Assembly (NCBI GenBank): GCA_021154885.1
Contig: JAJKHS010000046.1
Span: forward strand, 1 to 60,639
Reading direction: 5' to 3'
DNA from: Thermoanaerobaculum sp.
GTDB lineage: Bacteria; Acidobacteriota; Thermoanaerobaculia; Multivoradales; UBA5704
DNA: 60,639 bases
The notes under the pieces are model-generated. The model was not told where the DNA came from and searched no databases. It saw only the letters and a list, made by a program, of their open reading frames with translations. Shown in pieces: positions 18,406-25,059 of this stretch. The first letter of the stretch is position 1. Each line of letters opens with the position of its first letter. The position numbers and the translations under genes were made by a program.

Positions 18406-18493
18406 GCTCGACCCGCCTCCGGCCATGATCTTCGAAGAAGAGGTAGGCGGTGAGCCACAGGGGCTCGCCCTGGATGGGGGACGGTTCCATCAT
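18320..18493 (-). pseudogene. Possible 5' remnant of a broken gene
   Basis: A 57-codon minus-strand frame starts MMEPSPIQGEPLWLTAYLFF after a well-placed GGAGGC. It reads like a genuine protein for about 35 residues and then runs into the antitoxin duplication near 18379, where the sense is lost. This fits a gene cut by insertion of the duplicated segment. The family is not recognised. Confidence 0.35.
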
Positions 18494-18608
18494 GCCTCCT
18501 CCGGGAAGTTTACCCGCAGGGCTACTCCTTCAGGGGACTCGCGGCCTCCCTTTTGACGATGCCACCCGGGCATGACACCATGCCCAGGCGACCCTGGAGG
18601 ATCGACCC

Positions 18609-19241
18609 TTGGCAGCTCGCCGCACAGCAAAGCCCCGTCCGCTTCCGACGTTCGACCCGGTGCCCTCGGCCCAGTTTGGCCTGGAGATTCTCGACCGCTC
18701 CAAGTCCCGCCGCGCGCTGATTGGACGAGTGGCGATGTGGTACTGGCTCGACGACGAGGCGGATCACGAATACACCAAGGACGTTGACTTCGCCGTCCCC
18801 CAAGGCAGCATCCCCTCGATTCTCGAAGTCCTTCACCAAACTGACGCCGAGGTGTCACAACTCACGATCGGCGGCGTCAACGCACGAATCTCGAAACAGG
18901 GAGTACGGACTGATTTCATCGATCGCTCGAGTGAGGAATGGGGTAACCTGCAGCCTCTCTACCTCGACGCCATTCGCGCTGCCGAAGCGCAGGACGATCA
19001 ATTCGAAGGGATTCCCGTGGCTCCGCCCGAGCACCTCGTCGCGATGAAGCTGGCGGCCGGCACCGATAAAGACGAGCGGGATGCCATCCGCCTGATCGCG
19101 AAGATCAAGGACCTGGACGTCGAAGCGACGCGCGACCTCGTGCGAAAATTTCTCGGACCCGGGTTGCTGGGCAGACTCGAAGAGTGCCTCCGCCGCGCAG
19201 GACACCCCCAGGCCAGGCGGGCTTACAGTCTGGGTTCCTGA
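18609..19241 (+). CDS. AbiEii-like nucleotidyltransferase (DUF6036-type)
   Basis: The 210-residue protein has a nucleotidyltransferase signature: a helix-turn ALIGRVAMWYWL (residues 38-49) followed by YTKDVDFAV, where D-x-D are the metal ligands. The later EHLVAMKLAAGTDKDERDAI is the usual lysine-containing helix of AbiEii/MNT-type toxins. The start is TTG at 18609, supported by GGAGG 8 nt upstream. The second glycine of the usual GG motif is arginine here. No AbiEi-like or HEPN partner is adjacent; the neighbours are the two antitoxin copies. It could be an orphan toxin or a host-adapted nucleotidyltransferase. Confidence 0.65.
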   Translation: MAARRTAKPRPLPTFDPVPSAQFGLEILDRSKSRRALIGRVAMWYWLDDEADHEYTKDVDFAVPQGSIPSILEVLHQTDAEVSQLTIGGVNARISKQGVRTDFIDRSSEEWGNLQPLYLDAIRAAEAQDDQFEGIPVAPPEHLVAMKLAAGTDKDERDAIRLIAKIKDLDVEATRDLVRKFLGPGLLGRLEECLRRAGHPQARRAYSLGS

Positions 19242-19264
19242 AGCGTCCCCGTGGTGCCCTAAGC

Positions 19265-19595
19265 CAAGGACACGGTGGCGCGGCTGTAGGGGCCGGTGAG
19301 GCCGTGCCCCTGTCCTGGCAGAACCGGCTCGAGAACCTCGCTTGACATGCTCCACCTCCAGGGTCTACATTTTTCTACATGGCGAACGGACAGACCCAGG
19401 TTTCGGCCTTCATCTCCGACAGCACCAAAGACGCGCTCGAGCAGTATGCCGAGGCGCACGGCTTGAAGAAGGCGTTCCTCATCGAGGAGGCGCTCCTTCA
19501 TCACCTGCAGGCGCTGCGCGAGTTGCCTCTCGACGTAATCATCCCGGCACGGTTGGTCGTGTCGCGCGGCAGCGGAAAGGCGATGCTCGAACGTG
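19265..19595 (+). repeat. Long direct repeat, copy B
   Basis: This is the partner of 18047-18379. It begins with a 27-bp relic of the fadD 3' end, including the in-frame stop, although no fadD gene precedes it. That shows the segment was copied from a fadD-adjacent location. It carries the same G variant (cacggtgg) as the island's right-hand repeat. Confidence 0.9.
19342..19371 (+). promoter_or_regulatory. Sigma-70 promoter of RHH-GNAT operon, near-leaderless
   Basis: TTGACA at 19342-19347, an 18-bp spacer and TACATT at 19366-19371 are followed 7 nt later by the ATG at 19379. No ribosome binding site is present. An RHH antitoxin would be expected to bind here and autoregulate, but no clear palindrome was seen. 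Confidence 0.65.
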
Positions 19596-19648
19596 TCACC
19601 AAGCCGCGGCGCCCGACCAAGGCGATGCGCGAGCTCTTCGGCAAGTAG
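19379..19648 (+). CDS. RHH antitoxin of a GNAT toxin-antitoxin pair
   Basis: The 89-residue protein has an N-terminal beta strand (TQVSAFIS) followed by two helices (KDALEQYAEAHG, KKAFLIEEALLHHLQALREL), which is a ribbon-helix-helix fold. Its C-terminal basic tail is rich in Lys and Arg (VTKPRRPTKAMRELFGK). It stops 12 nt before a GNAT acetyltransferase, the standard order for DUF1778/TacA-like antitoxins with GNAT toxins. The role as antitoxin and autorepressor is inferred from fold and context. Confidence 0.75.
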   Translation: MANGQTQVSAFISDSTKDALEQYAEAHGLKKAFLIEEALLHHLQALRELPLDVIIPARLVVSRGSGKAMLERVTKPRRPTKAMRELFGK

Positions 19649-19660
19649 CATGGCCATCAC

Positions 19661-20197
19661 ATGGCCATCGCGGTTCGAAAGCTCCGACCCGACGATGACC
19701 GGAGCACGTTCGACAGCGGAGATCCGGATCTCGACAGGTTCTTCAAGCGATTCGCGGGACAGAACCAGTTCAAGCACTACGTCGGAACCACCTACGTCGC
19801 CGAGGAGGCGGGACTCCTCGTCGGGTTCGCCACAGTGTCGGCTGCGCAGGTCGAGATCCGGGACATCCCACCCGCGAAACACGGGCGCCTTCCTCGCTAT
19901 CCTCTCCCCGTCCTTCGGCTCGCGCGTCTGGCGGTGGACAAGAAGGCCCAAGGGCGCGGGGTCGGGCTCGCCCTTCTCAAAGCAGTCTTCGTCATGGCGC
20001 GGGCAATGGCCGGCGACTTCGGCTGTATCGGCGTCGTCGTGGACGCCAAGCCGCAAGCGGTTACCTTCTACGAGCGGTACGGATTCACCGCCTTGGAAGT
20101 GGTTCAGGGGCATCTCGGGGACCGACCCGAGCCACTTCCGATGTTTCTCGAGATCGGGGCGATTCCAGCAACCTCCGATGAACTATCTGGGAAATGA
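19661..20197 (+). CDS. GNAT acetyltransferase toxin (TacT/AtaT-like)
   Basis: The 178-residue GNAT-fold protein has the acetyl-CoA pyrophosphate loop in LAVDKKAQGRGVGLALLK (motif A, Q-x-x-G-x-G) and the catalytic-side tyrosine in FYERYGF. The N-terminus SGDPDLDRFFKRFAGQNQF matches the CD..L..FL..A....... start of toxin GNATs that acetylate aminoacyl-tRNA. It is transcribed with the upstream RHH antitoxin. The exact target, a charged tRNA or a protein, cannot be read from sequence. Confidence 0.78.
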   Translation: MAIAVRKLRPDDDRSTFDSGDPDLDRFFKRFAGQNQFKHYVGTTYVAEEAGLLVGFATVSAAQVEIRDIPPAKHGRLPRYPLPVLRLARLAVDKKAQGRGVGLALLKAVFVMARAMAGDFGCIGVVVDAKPQAVTFYERYGFTALEVVQGHLGDRPEPLPMFLEIGAIPATSDELSGK

Positions 20198-20230
20198 AAG
20201 AGGCGAGTCCGGGGCGGTGCCCCCCGGTGG

Positions 20231-20353
20231 TCATGCTGGTACCGCCGAGGCGCCGCGGACGACCCTGTTCGCCGCGGAAGTGGAGCGCCGGATTTTCTCC
20301 TCAAGCTCGAGTTCCCCTAGGATCTGGAACGCGGTGTAGACGAACGCCTGCAC
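20231..20353 (-). pseudogene. Short minus-strand coding relic at cassette edge
   Basis: A 40-codon frame (MQAFVYTAFQILGELELEEK...) has protein-like composition and high-GC host codon use. It begins exactly where the AT-rich HNH-ATPase cassette starts, so it may be the tail of a gene cut by the cassette. It has no ribosome binding site. The family is unknown. Confidence 0.25.
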
Positions 20354-20362
20354 GGTTTAGCA

Positions 20363-21592
20363 ATGAAACGAGCCAAGTTCACTTCAAGAGTTAAGAAAAC
20401 TTTGGCAGGCCGGGCCGGTCACAAGTGTAGCTATCCTGAGTGCGGGAGGGGCACTAGCGGACCAGGTGTTTCTACTAGCGAAGTCGCGATCACAGGAGAT
20501 GCAGCTCACATCTACAGCGCCGCTGATCGGGGCCCTCGTGGTCGCGGGGGACTTTCCATCTCAGAGCTCACAGACGTGAAGAATGGGATCTGGCTTTGCG
20601 CTGAGCACCATCGCCTTATTGACCTCAATCGCGGCGACCGCTTCCCTCCGGAAACTCTCAACGGCTACAAGGATCGGCATGAGCGTCGAATTGCAAAGGA
20701 ACAAGGGTACCTACCATTTAGAGAAGTAGAAGAAATTTACATTTCCTGTAGCAGCGTCTTTGCAGACGACACAGTTCTCCGGCTGAGCAAGGTAATGCTG
20801 ATAGTAGGGAGCAATGGCACGGGAAAGACTTTCCTTTTCCGACTTCTGAACAGTCTATCGAATGAACCTAGGTCAAAGTTGGGCAGTCTTTTTAGGGAAG
20901 AAGAGAATCTATCCTATTCCATACGCTTGTCTAATCCTGAACACCAAGTCAGATTCAGTGGCGTTGGAAATCAAGTAACGCTTTCGCTCGATGGAGCTGC
21001 TGTACCCTTTAATCCTTTGACGGTAGCTATCTTTTTTGAGGAGGAACGCACACGCCTCCAGCCGCTGGAGAACTTTTTGAGAAGCAAACGCTCGAAGTTA
21101 GACTCTGAACCTCCGGACGATCTTCTTTTGCTTTCGGAGTATTGGGAGATAGAGCCCGATCTTGTGAGAAAGCTCGTCGCCAAGGCGGGAACATTTGTTG
21201 AACATGCCTTCAATAATCCGCGTTTTGAAGTAGCCATGGGAGTTAGTCGGCTACTTGTAAACGACAAGCGTTGGCGACCAGACGCATCCATTCATAAAAT
21301 TTCAGGAGGCATGCTGGAAATGCTATCGCTAGACGTGGCCATCGCGTATGCTATGCACATGTCGGAACATCATCCAACAATGTTGCTCCTAAATACTGGA
21401 TTTCTCCATCTAGACCATAATCATATGGGGCGCTATGTCGATTTCCTGCTGTCGAATGAGGTTAAATTTCAGACATTGATAGCGACGTGCAGTTTCAATC
21501 CGGAGTATCGTAAAATCCCATGGGAAATAGTTCACATCAGACGAGTTGGAGGTAAGTCGATTGTTGAGCTGGAACAAGCTGGAGAGTTTTGA
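20363..21592 (+). CDS. HNH endonuclease-ABC ATPase fusion, candidate defence protein
   Basis: The 409-residue protein has two domains. The N-terminal HNH nuclease has zinc-type ligands C22, C27, C79 and H82 and catalytic-type H49 (DAAHI), N74 and H83 (NGIWLCAEHHRLID). The C-terminal SMC/ABC-type ATPase has Walker A GSNGTGKT at 149-156 and signature ISGGMLEM at 313-320. Walker B reads TMLLLNTG, with N344 and T345 where Asp and Glu are expected, and the H-loop His is C376 (IATCSFN), so hydrolysis may be impaired. The DNA is clearly AT-richer than its surroundings: a sample line at 21361 is 40% GC against 75% at 16441. A TIR gene follows after 24 bp. The pairing recalls Septu (PtuA ATPase plus PtuB HNH), but here the parts are fused and joined to TIR. 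Confidence 0.85.
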   Translation: MKRAKFTSRVKKTLAGRAGHKCSYPECGRGTSGPGVSTSEVAITGDAAHIYSAADRGPRGRGGLSISELTDVKNGIWLCAEHHRLIDLNRGDRFPPETLNGYKDRHERRIAKEQGYLPFREVEEIYISCSSVFADDTVLRLSKVMLIVGSNGTGKTFLFRLLNSLSNEPRSKLGSLFREEENLSYSIRLSNPEHQVRFSGVGNQVTLSLDGAAVPFNPLTVAIFFEEERTRLQPLENFLRSKRSKLDSEPPDDLLLLSEYWEIEPDLVRKLVAKAGTFVEHAFNNPRFEVAMGVSRLLVNDKRWRPDASIHKISGGMLEMLSLDVAIAYAMHMSEHHPTMLLLNTGFLHLDHNHMGRYVDFLLSNEVKFQTLIATCSFNPEYRKIPWEIVHIRRVGGKSIVELEQAGEF

Positions 21593-21616
21593 ACGTTTAA
21601 ACGGCCGGAGCTTAGG

Positions 21617-22338
21617 ATGAATAAAAGCTTTCATGCATTCCTCTCCTATGCCGGAGAGGATCGGTTGTTTGTCGAACAGCTTGCGGGTGCCCTAAAAGCC
21701 CGAGGTTTCAAAATTTGGCATGCAGATAGTGTTCTTGAGCCTGGAGACAAGCTGCTTGAGTCCATCGACCGAGGCCTCATGGGTTCCTCCTATGGAATCC
21801 TCTTGATCAGTCCTGATTACCTCAGGAAGGGCTGGCCTCAGTATGAGATGGATATTTTAATCCGCCAGCATATCGAGCACGGCAAAACGCTATTCCCATC
21901 TGGCACAAGATCGAGAAAAAGGAAATTGAGGCGAGGTCGCCTGGACTCGCCGGTATCTTCGCTCTTCGGTCCGATTTGGACTTTCAGGCCCTCGTAAACC
22001 GTATATCAAAAGTTCTGGCGCCAAGCGTCTCCACTCAGGCTCTTATTCCTGGCTGGGAGTCTGCGAGTTCTCGCTTTACCCAAGGGACTGGCGAGCTAGT
22101 CTTGGCATCTAACGGGGCAGTATTCACTCTATGGGATGCTTTGATCTACTTTCGGCCTGAGAAGTTTCCGATAGCAGTCAACGGAGAGATCTTTACGCTA
22201 GAAGCACTTTTGGCGGAGGTGGCGCAGATAATTGCTGCCGACCCTCTGAGAGTTGAGGATGCCGTCGGGAAGGACGGATTTGAGAAGATTCGGTCAATGT
22301 GCATTAATTATGGTCTTGATCCGGAGACTTTCGCATAG
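21617..22338 (+). CDS. TIR-domain protein, interrupted by a one-base frameshift
   Basis: The TIR domain spans residues 1-95: FHAFLSYAGEDRLFVEQL, then ISPDYLRKGWPQYEMDIL with the catalytic-type glutamate E77. Near 21893-21898 the sequence ttcccatctgg leaves the frame, and the first frame then runs to a stop at 21997. Restoring one base gives LFPIWHKIEKKEIEARSPG and continues to 22338, about 240 residues, ending in an unfamiliar C-terminal domain (FTLWDALIYFRPEKFP). TIR domains of this type cleave NAD+ or make cyclic ADP-ribose signals in defence. It shares the AT-rich composition of the upstream HNH-ATPase and is likely its operon partner. The frameshift may be a sequencing error or inactivation. 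Confidence 0.78.
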
Positions 22339-22467
22339 CTCGGAGAGGTGGCCCTCAAGCGGGCAGTGAGGCTGTCAAAGAGCGGCGGCAATGCCGCTAT
22401 CCGGCGACGAAGGGCAGGGCCGGTGGGAAGCTGCCCGTGGGGAAGGGCGCGTTGCGGTCTCCGCTCC

Positions 22468-22953
22468 TCAGCCGCTCGGACGCCTCCCGGAAGGCGCTGA
22501 CGAAAGCGGCGTAGATTTCATAGAACGCCTTCCCGGCACGGGGTTATCCTGAAACAGACGCGCGGTGAGCTTGACCCAGTTCTCCGTTTGGAGACCCGGG
22601 ACCTGATTGAAGTGCTTGAGGTTGTTGGTGACGAAGATCAGCCCGAGAGTCAACGCATGGGCCGCGATGAGAGTGTCATACGCACCAATCGGCGTTCCTT
22701 GCCGAGACAAATCGGCGACGAGGCTGCCGAAACGATCTGCGGCAAGCTGATCGAACGGGGCAATGGCGACATCTCGAACAAAGGTGCCGATCAGGGCATG
22801 GAGCTTCCGAGACTGTCTGAGGTCGGCTCCGTATCGCAGCTCCGCCAGCGTGATCGAGCTGATGCACACTTCGGAGGGCCGGTGCTGGCGCAAATGCAGA
22901 GCAACGTTCCCCTCGCCCCGGAGCGCGAAGCTCACGGTGTCTGCGTCGAGCAT
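22468..22953 (-). CDS. vapC: VapC PIN-domain ribonuclease toxin
   Basis: PIN-domain acidic residues are present in MLDADTVSF, in LAELRYGA (Glu) and in GAYDTLIAAHAL (Asp), followed by FVTNNLKHF. The family cuts RNA, often the tRNA anticodon loop, with Mg2+. The frame is 161 codons, longer than the usual ~135; the last ~25 residues (after GLQTENWVKL) look non-conserved, so the 3' end may have been altered. It lies 11 nt downstream of vapB and is co-transcribed with it. Confidence 0.85.
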   Translation of the reverse strand: MLDADTVSFALRGEGNVALHLRQHRPSEVCISSITLAELRYGADLRQSRKLHALIGTFVRDVAIAPFDQLAADRFGSLVADLSRQGTPIGAYDTLIAAHALTLGLIFVTNNLKHFNQVPGLQTENWVKLTARLFQDNPVPGRRSMKSTPLSSAPSGRRPSG

Positions 22954-22964
22954 GTATTGAGGGT

Positions 22965-23204
22965 TCAGGCGAAGGGATCCTTGAGGTCAGTCGCTGGCGC
23001 CTGTGGGGGGCGCTGGATCTCGCCGGACCAAGCACCGAGGCAGGCAAGGAACTCCTCCGACCACTCCTCGACCGGCTCCAGGATGACGCGGCGGCCCTCT
23101 TGACGGACCACAACCTCCCGCTGACCCTCGGGAAACCGGCATTCCTTCGGTAAGCGGACTGCTTGGCTGCCACCATTCTGGAACAACTTGGCCCGTGTGC
23201 TCAT
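22965..23204 (-). CDS. vapB: VapB antitoxin (AbrB/SpoVT family)
   Basis: The 79-residue swapped-hairpin AbrB-type protein reads RAKLFQNGGSQAVRLPKECR, the classic VapB N-terminus that binds DNA, then VVVRQEGRRVILEPVEEW. The C-terminal half (LACLGAWSGEI) should wrap the VapC active site. It is the first gene of the pair and presumably autoregulates with VapC at the promoter just upstream. Confidence 0.85.
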   Translation of the reverse strand: MSTRAKLFQNGGSQAVRLPKECRFPEGQREVVVRQEGRRVILEPVEEWSEEFLACLGAWSGEIQRPPQAPATDLKDPFA

Positions 23205-23214
23205 GACCCAAGTC

Positions 23215-23241
23215 TCTATACCGGTGTCTATACTCTGTCAA
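23215..23241 (-). promoter_or_regulatory. vapBC promoter with paired GTATAGA repeats
   Basis: On the minus strand a perfect TTGACA (23236-23241) is followed after 15 bp by TATAGA (23215-23220). A second TATAGA at 23227-23232 makes a direct repeat with 12-bp phasing, a possible VapBC operator. The -10 box ends 10 nt before the vapB ATG and no Shine-Dalgarno sequence is seen, so the transcript is close to leaderless. Confidence 0.55.
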
Positions 23242-23286
23242 CAGCCCGGATCGGCAAGCGGTGGGAGCGGATTTCTCAACACAGCC

Positions 23287-23340
23287 GCCACCGCGAGATC
23301 CTGGACGGGTTCTACAAGGACACGGTGGCGCGGCTGTAGG
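23287..23340 (+). repeat. 54-bp direct repeat, right copy (fadD 3' end relic)
   Basis: This 53/54 match to 18019-18072 includes the stop codon but is attached to no fadD gene. It marks the right boundary of the accessory island. To the right the sequence returns to host-like GC-rich genes. Confidence 0.85.
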
Positions 23341-23367
23341 AGGCGTCCGGGGAGGACCCTGCTGCAA

Positions 23368-23563
23368 AGCTCGCGAGCCCTGGTGCGGCCTCGCGAAGCC
23401 TGCCGCAAAGCTCGCGAGGCCCGGTCCGCGCCTCGCGAGCCCGCGACGAGATTTCGTGAGTTTTGCAACAGGCCTCGCCAAGCCCGTTACAGGGCTCGGG
23501 AACTTCGCGGCAGGGCTCGCGAGCCTTGCAACAGGCTTCGCGAGTTTCGCAACAGAGCTCGCC
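23368..23563 (+). repeat. 21-bp imperfect tandem repeat array (~9.4 units)
   Basis: Units start at 23368, 23388, 23409, 23430, 23451, 23472, 23493, 23514, 23535 and 23556. Consensus is close to GGCTCGCGAGCCTTGCAACAG with a palindromic CTCGCGAG core. The first unit is 20 bp and the others are 21 bp with no spacers, so this is not CRISPR. Because 21 is a multiple of three, every frame encodes a heptad repeat (for example ASLATGF/ASFATEL), but none of the frames has a convincing start signal. The 23205-23637 gap holds otherwise only the vapB promoter and the right direct repeat. Confidence 0.8.
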
Positions 23564-23637
23564 ATCACGCCGTTGGGTCACCTGAGGGGAAAGCGAAATA
23601 CACTTCGTTTAAAGGTAACCTTCCGGAGCCTCTGAAG

Positions 23638-25059
23638 ATGAGCCCATCTGATCTCACCCGCCGCGACCTCCTCCGCCTCAGTCTGACCGCGGGTGCCGCC
23701 GGAGCCGCCTCCTCTCTGGGGCTCGGTCTCGCGGCCGGCGAGGAAACCCCGAAGCCTGCCGCCGCGCCGGCGATATCAGCGACATCGGCGCCCCCGGCCT
23801 CCGGTTCCCTGGACGCCGCCGTCAAAGCCGCCCGTTGGATTCGCACCGCCCGGATCGAGACGCCGGACGGCTATGTCTGGCTGACCGGGCCCGAGCGTCC
23901 CGACGGGCTCGACACCACCACGCACCTCTACACGGGAGGCGCCGGCATCGTCCTCTTCCTCCTGGAGCTGGCCCGGGCCACCGGGGACAAGGCCTACCGG
24001 GAGGAGGCCGCGGCCGGCGCGGACGCCTTGATCGCCTCCCTGCCGGAGAAGCTCAATCTGGAGAACTTGCAGGGCGCCTTCTACACCGGTATCGCCGGGA
24101 TTGGCTTCACCCTCGAACGCGTCCGCCAGGAGACCGGCGACGAGAAGTACCGCAAGGCCGCCGTCCGTTGCCGCGACCTGATCCACGCCGCCGCCCAGCC
24201 GGCCGGCAAGGGCATCGATTGGGGGAAGTACACCGACGTCCTGAACGGCACCGCCGGGACCGGCCTCTATCTCCTGAACCTGGCCAAGACGGGCGACACC
24301 GCCTCCCGCGATCTGGCGGCCAGGGCGGGCCTGCGGCTGATCGAGCTGGGCATTCCCGAGAACGGCGGTCTCAAGTGGCGCTCGGACCCGGACTTCCCCC
24401 GCCTGATGCCGAACTTCTCCCACGGCACGGCGGGCATCGCCTACTACCTCGCCACCCTGCACCGCGAGACCGGCCGCCAGGAATTCCTCGACGCCGCCCT
24501 CGCCGGAGCGCGCTATCTGCGGTCGATCGCGGACGTCACGGGTGAGACCTGCCTCATCTTCCACGACGAGCCGGACAACAAGAAGCTCTACTACCTCGGC
24601 TGGTGCCACGGCCCCGTGGGTACCTCCCGCCTCTGGCTCCGCCTCGATCAGATCGACCCCAAGGACGGCTGGCTCAACTGGGCGAAAAGGGGCGCGAACG
24701 CCATCCAGGCGAGCGGCATCCCCGAGCACCAGACCCCCGGCTTCTGGAACAACTTCGGCCAATGCTGCGGCGCCGCGGGAGTCGCCGCCTTCTTCCTCGA
24801 TCTCGGCAGGCTCACCGGCGATGCGTCCTATACGAGCTTCGCCCACCGGGTCGCCCGCAACCTCCTGGATCGCGCGACGCCGACTCCAGGCGACGGTCTC
24901 AAGTGGATCCACGCCGAGCACCGGATCAAGCCGGAGTACGTCTACGCGCAGACCGGCTACATGCAGGGCGCCGCCGGCATCGGCCTGCTGTTCCTCCAGA
25001 TGGACGCGCTGGACAAGGGGCGGCCCTGGACTCTCCGGCTCCCGGACTCGCCGTTATGA
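23638..25059 (+). CDS. Tat-exported LanC-like protein
   Basis: The 473-residue protein has a twin-arginine signal (TRRDLLRLSLTAGAAGAA) and seven GxxG-type repeats of an alpha/alpha toroid: LYTGGAGI, FYTGIAGI, VLNGTAGT, FSHGTAGI, WCHGPVG, QCCGAAGV and YMQGAAGI. In LanC cyclases the zinc ligands are Cys, Cys, His; here they would be C323, C376 and C377, the last replacing the usual His (CCG instead of CHG). ATG at 23638 is preceded by GGAG. The frame stays open upstream into the repeat array, but that part is not credible. No LanB or precursor is adjacent, although lanthipeptide-type precursors occur at 43851-44224. A secreted LanC fold would be unusual; it may instead be a periplasmic toroid enzyme. 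Confidence 0.75.
   Translation: MSPSDLTRRDLLRLSLTAGAAGAASSLGLGLAAGEETPKPAAAPAISATSAPPASGSLDAAVKAARWIRTARIETPDGYVWLTGPERPDGLDTTTHLYTGGAGIVLFLLELARATGDKAYREEAAAGADALIASLPEKLNLENLQGAFYTGIAGIGFTLERVRQETGDEKYRKAAVRCRDLIHAAAQPAGKGIDWGKYTDVLNGTAGTGLYLLNLAKTGDTASRDLAARAGLRLIELGIPENGGLKWRSDPDFPRLMPNFSHGTAGIAYYLATLHRETGRQEFLDAALAGARYLRSIADVTGETCLIFHDEPDNKKLYYLGWCHGPVGTSRLWLRLDQIDPKDGWLNWAKRGANAIQASGIPEHQTPGFWNNFGQCCGAAGVAAFFLDLGRLTGDASYTSFAHRVARNLLDRATPTPGDGLKWIHAEHRIKPEYVYAQTGYMQGAAGIGLLFLQMDALDKGRPWTLRLPDSPL

Noticed and set aside
21617-21997. TIR protein truly ending at 21997
   Set aside because: The tail after residue ~92 is non-sense in this frame, while the next frame continues a coherent protein, so a frameshift is more likely than a short TIR protein.
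22588-23103. Plus-strand frame opposite vapBC
   Set aside because: It is a shadow; VapB and VapC both have clear family motifs on the minus strand.
23368-23563. CRISPR array
   Set aside because: The repeats are contiguous 20-21 bp units with no spacers and no cas genes nearby.
23188-23637. In-frame extension of the LanC-like protein through the 21-bp repeats (623 residues in all)
   Set aside because: The Tat signal starts at 23638 with a GGAG upstream. The extension is a repeat translation and includes the relic of the fadD end.
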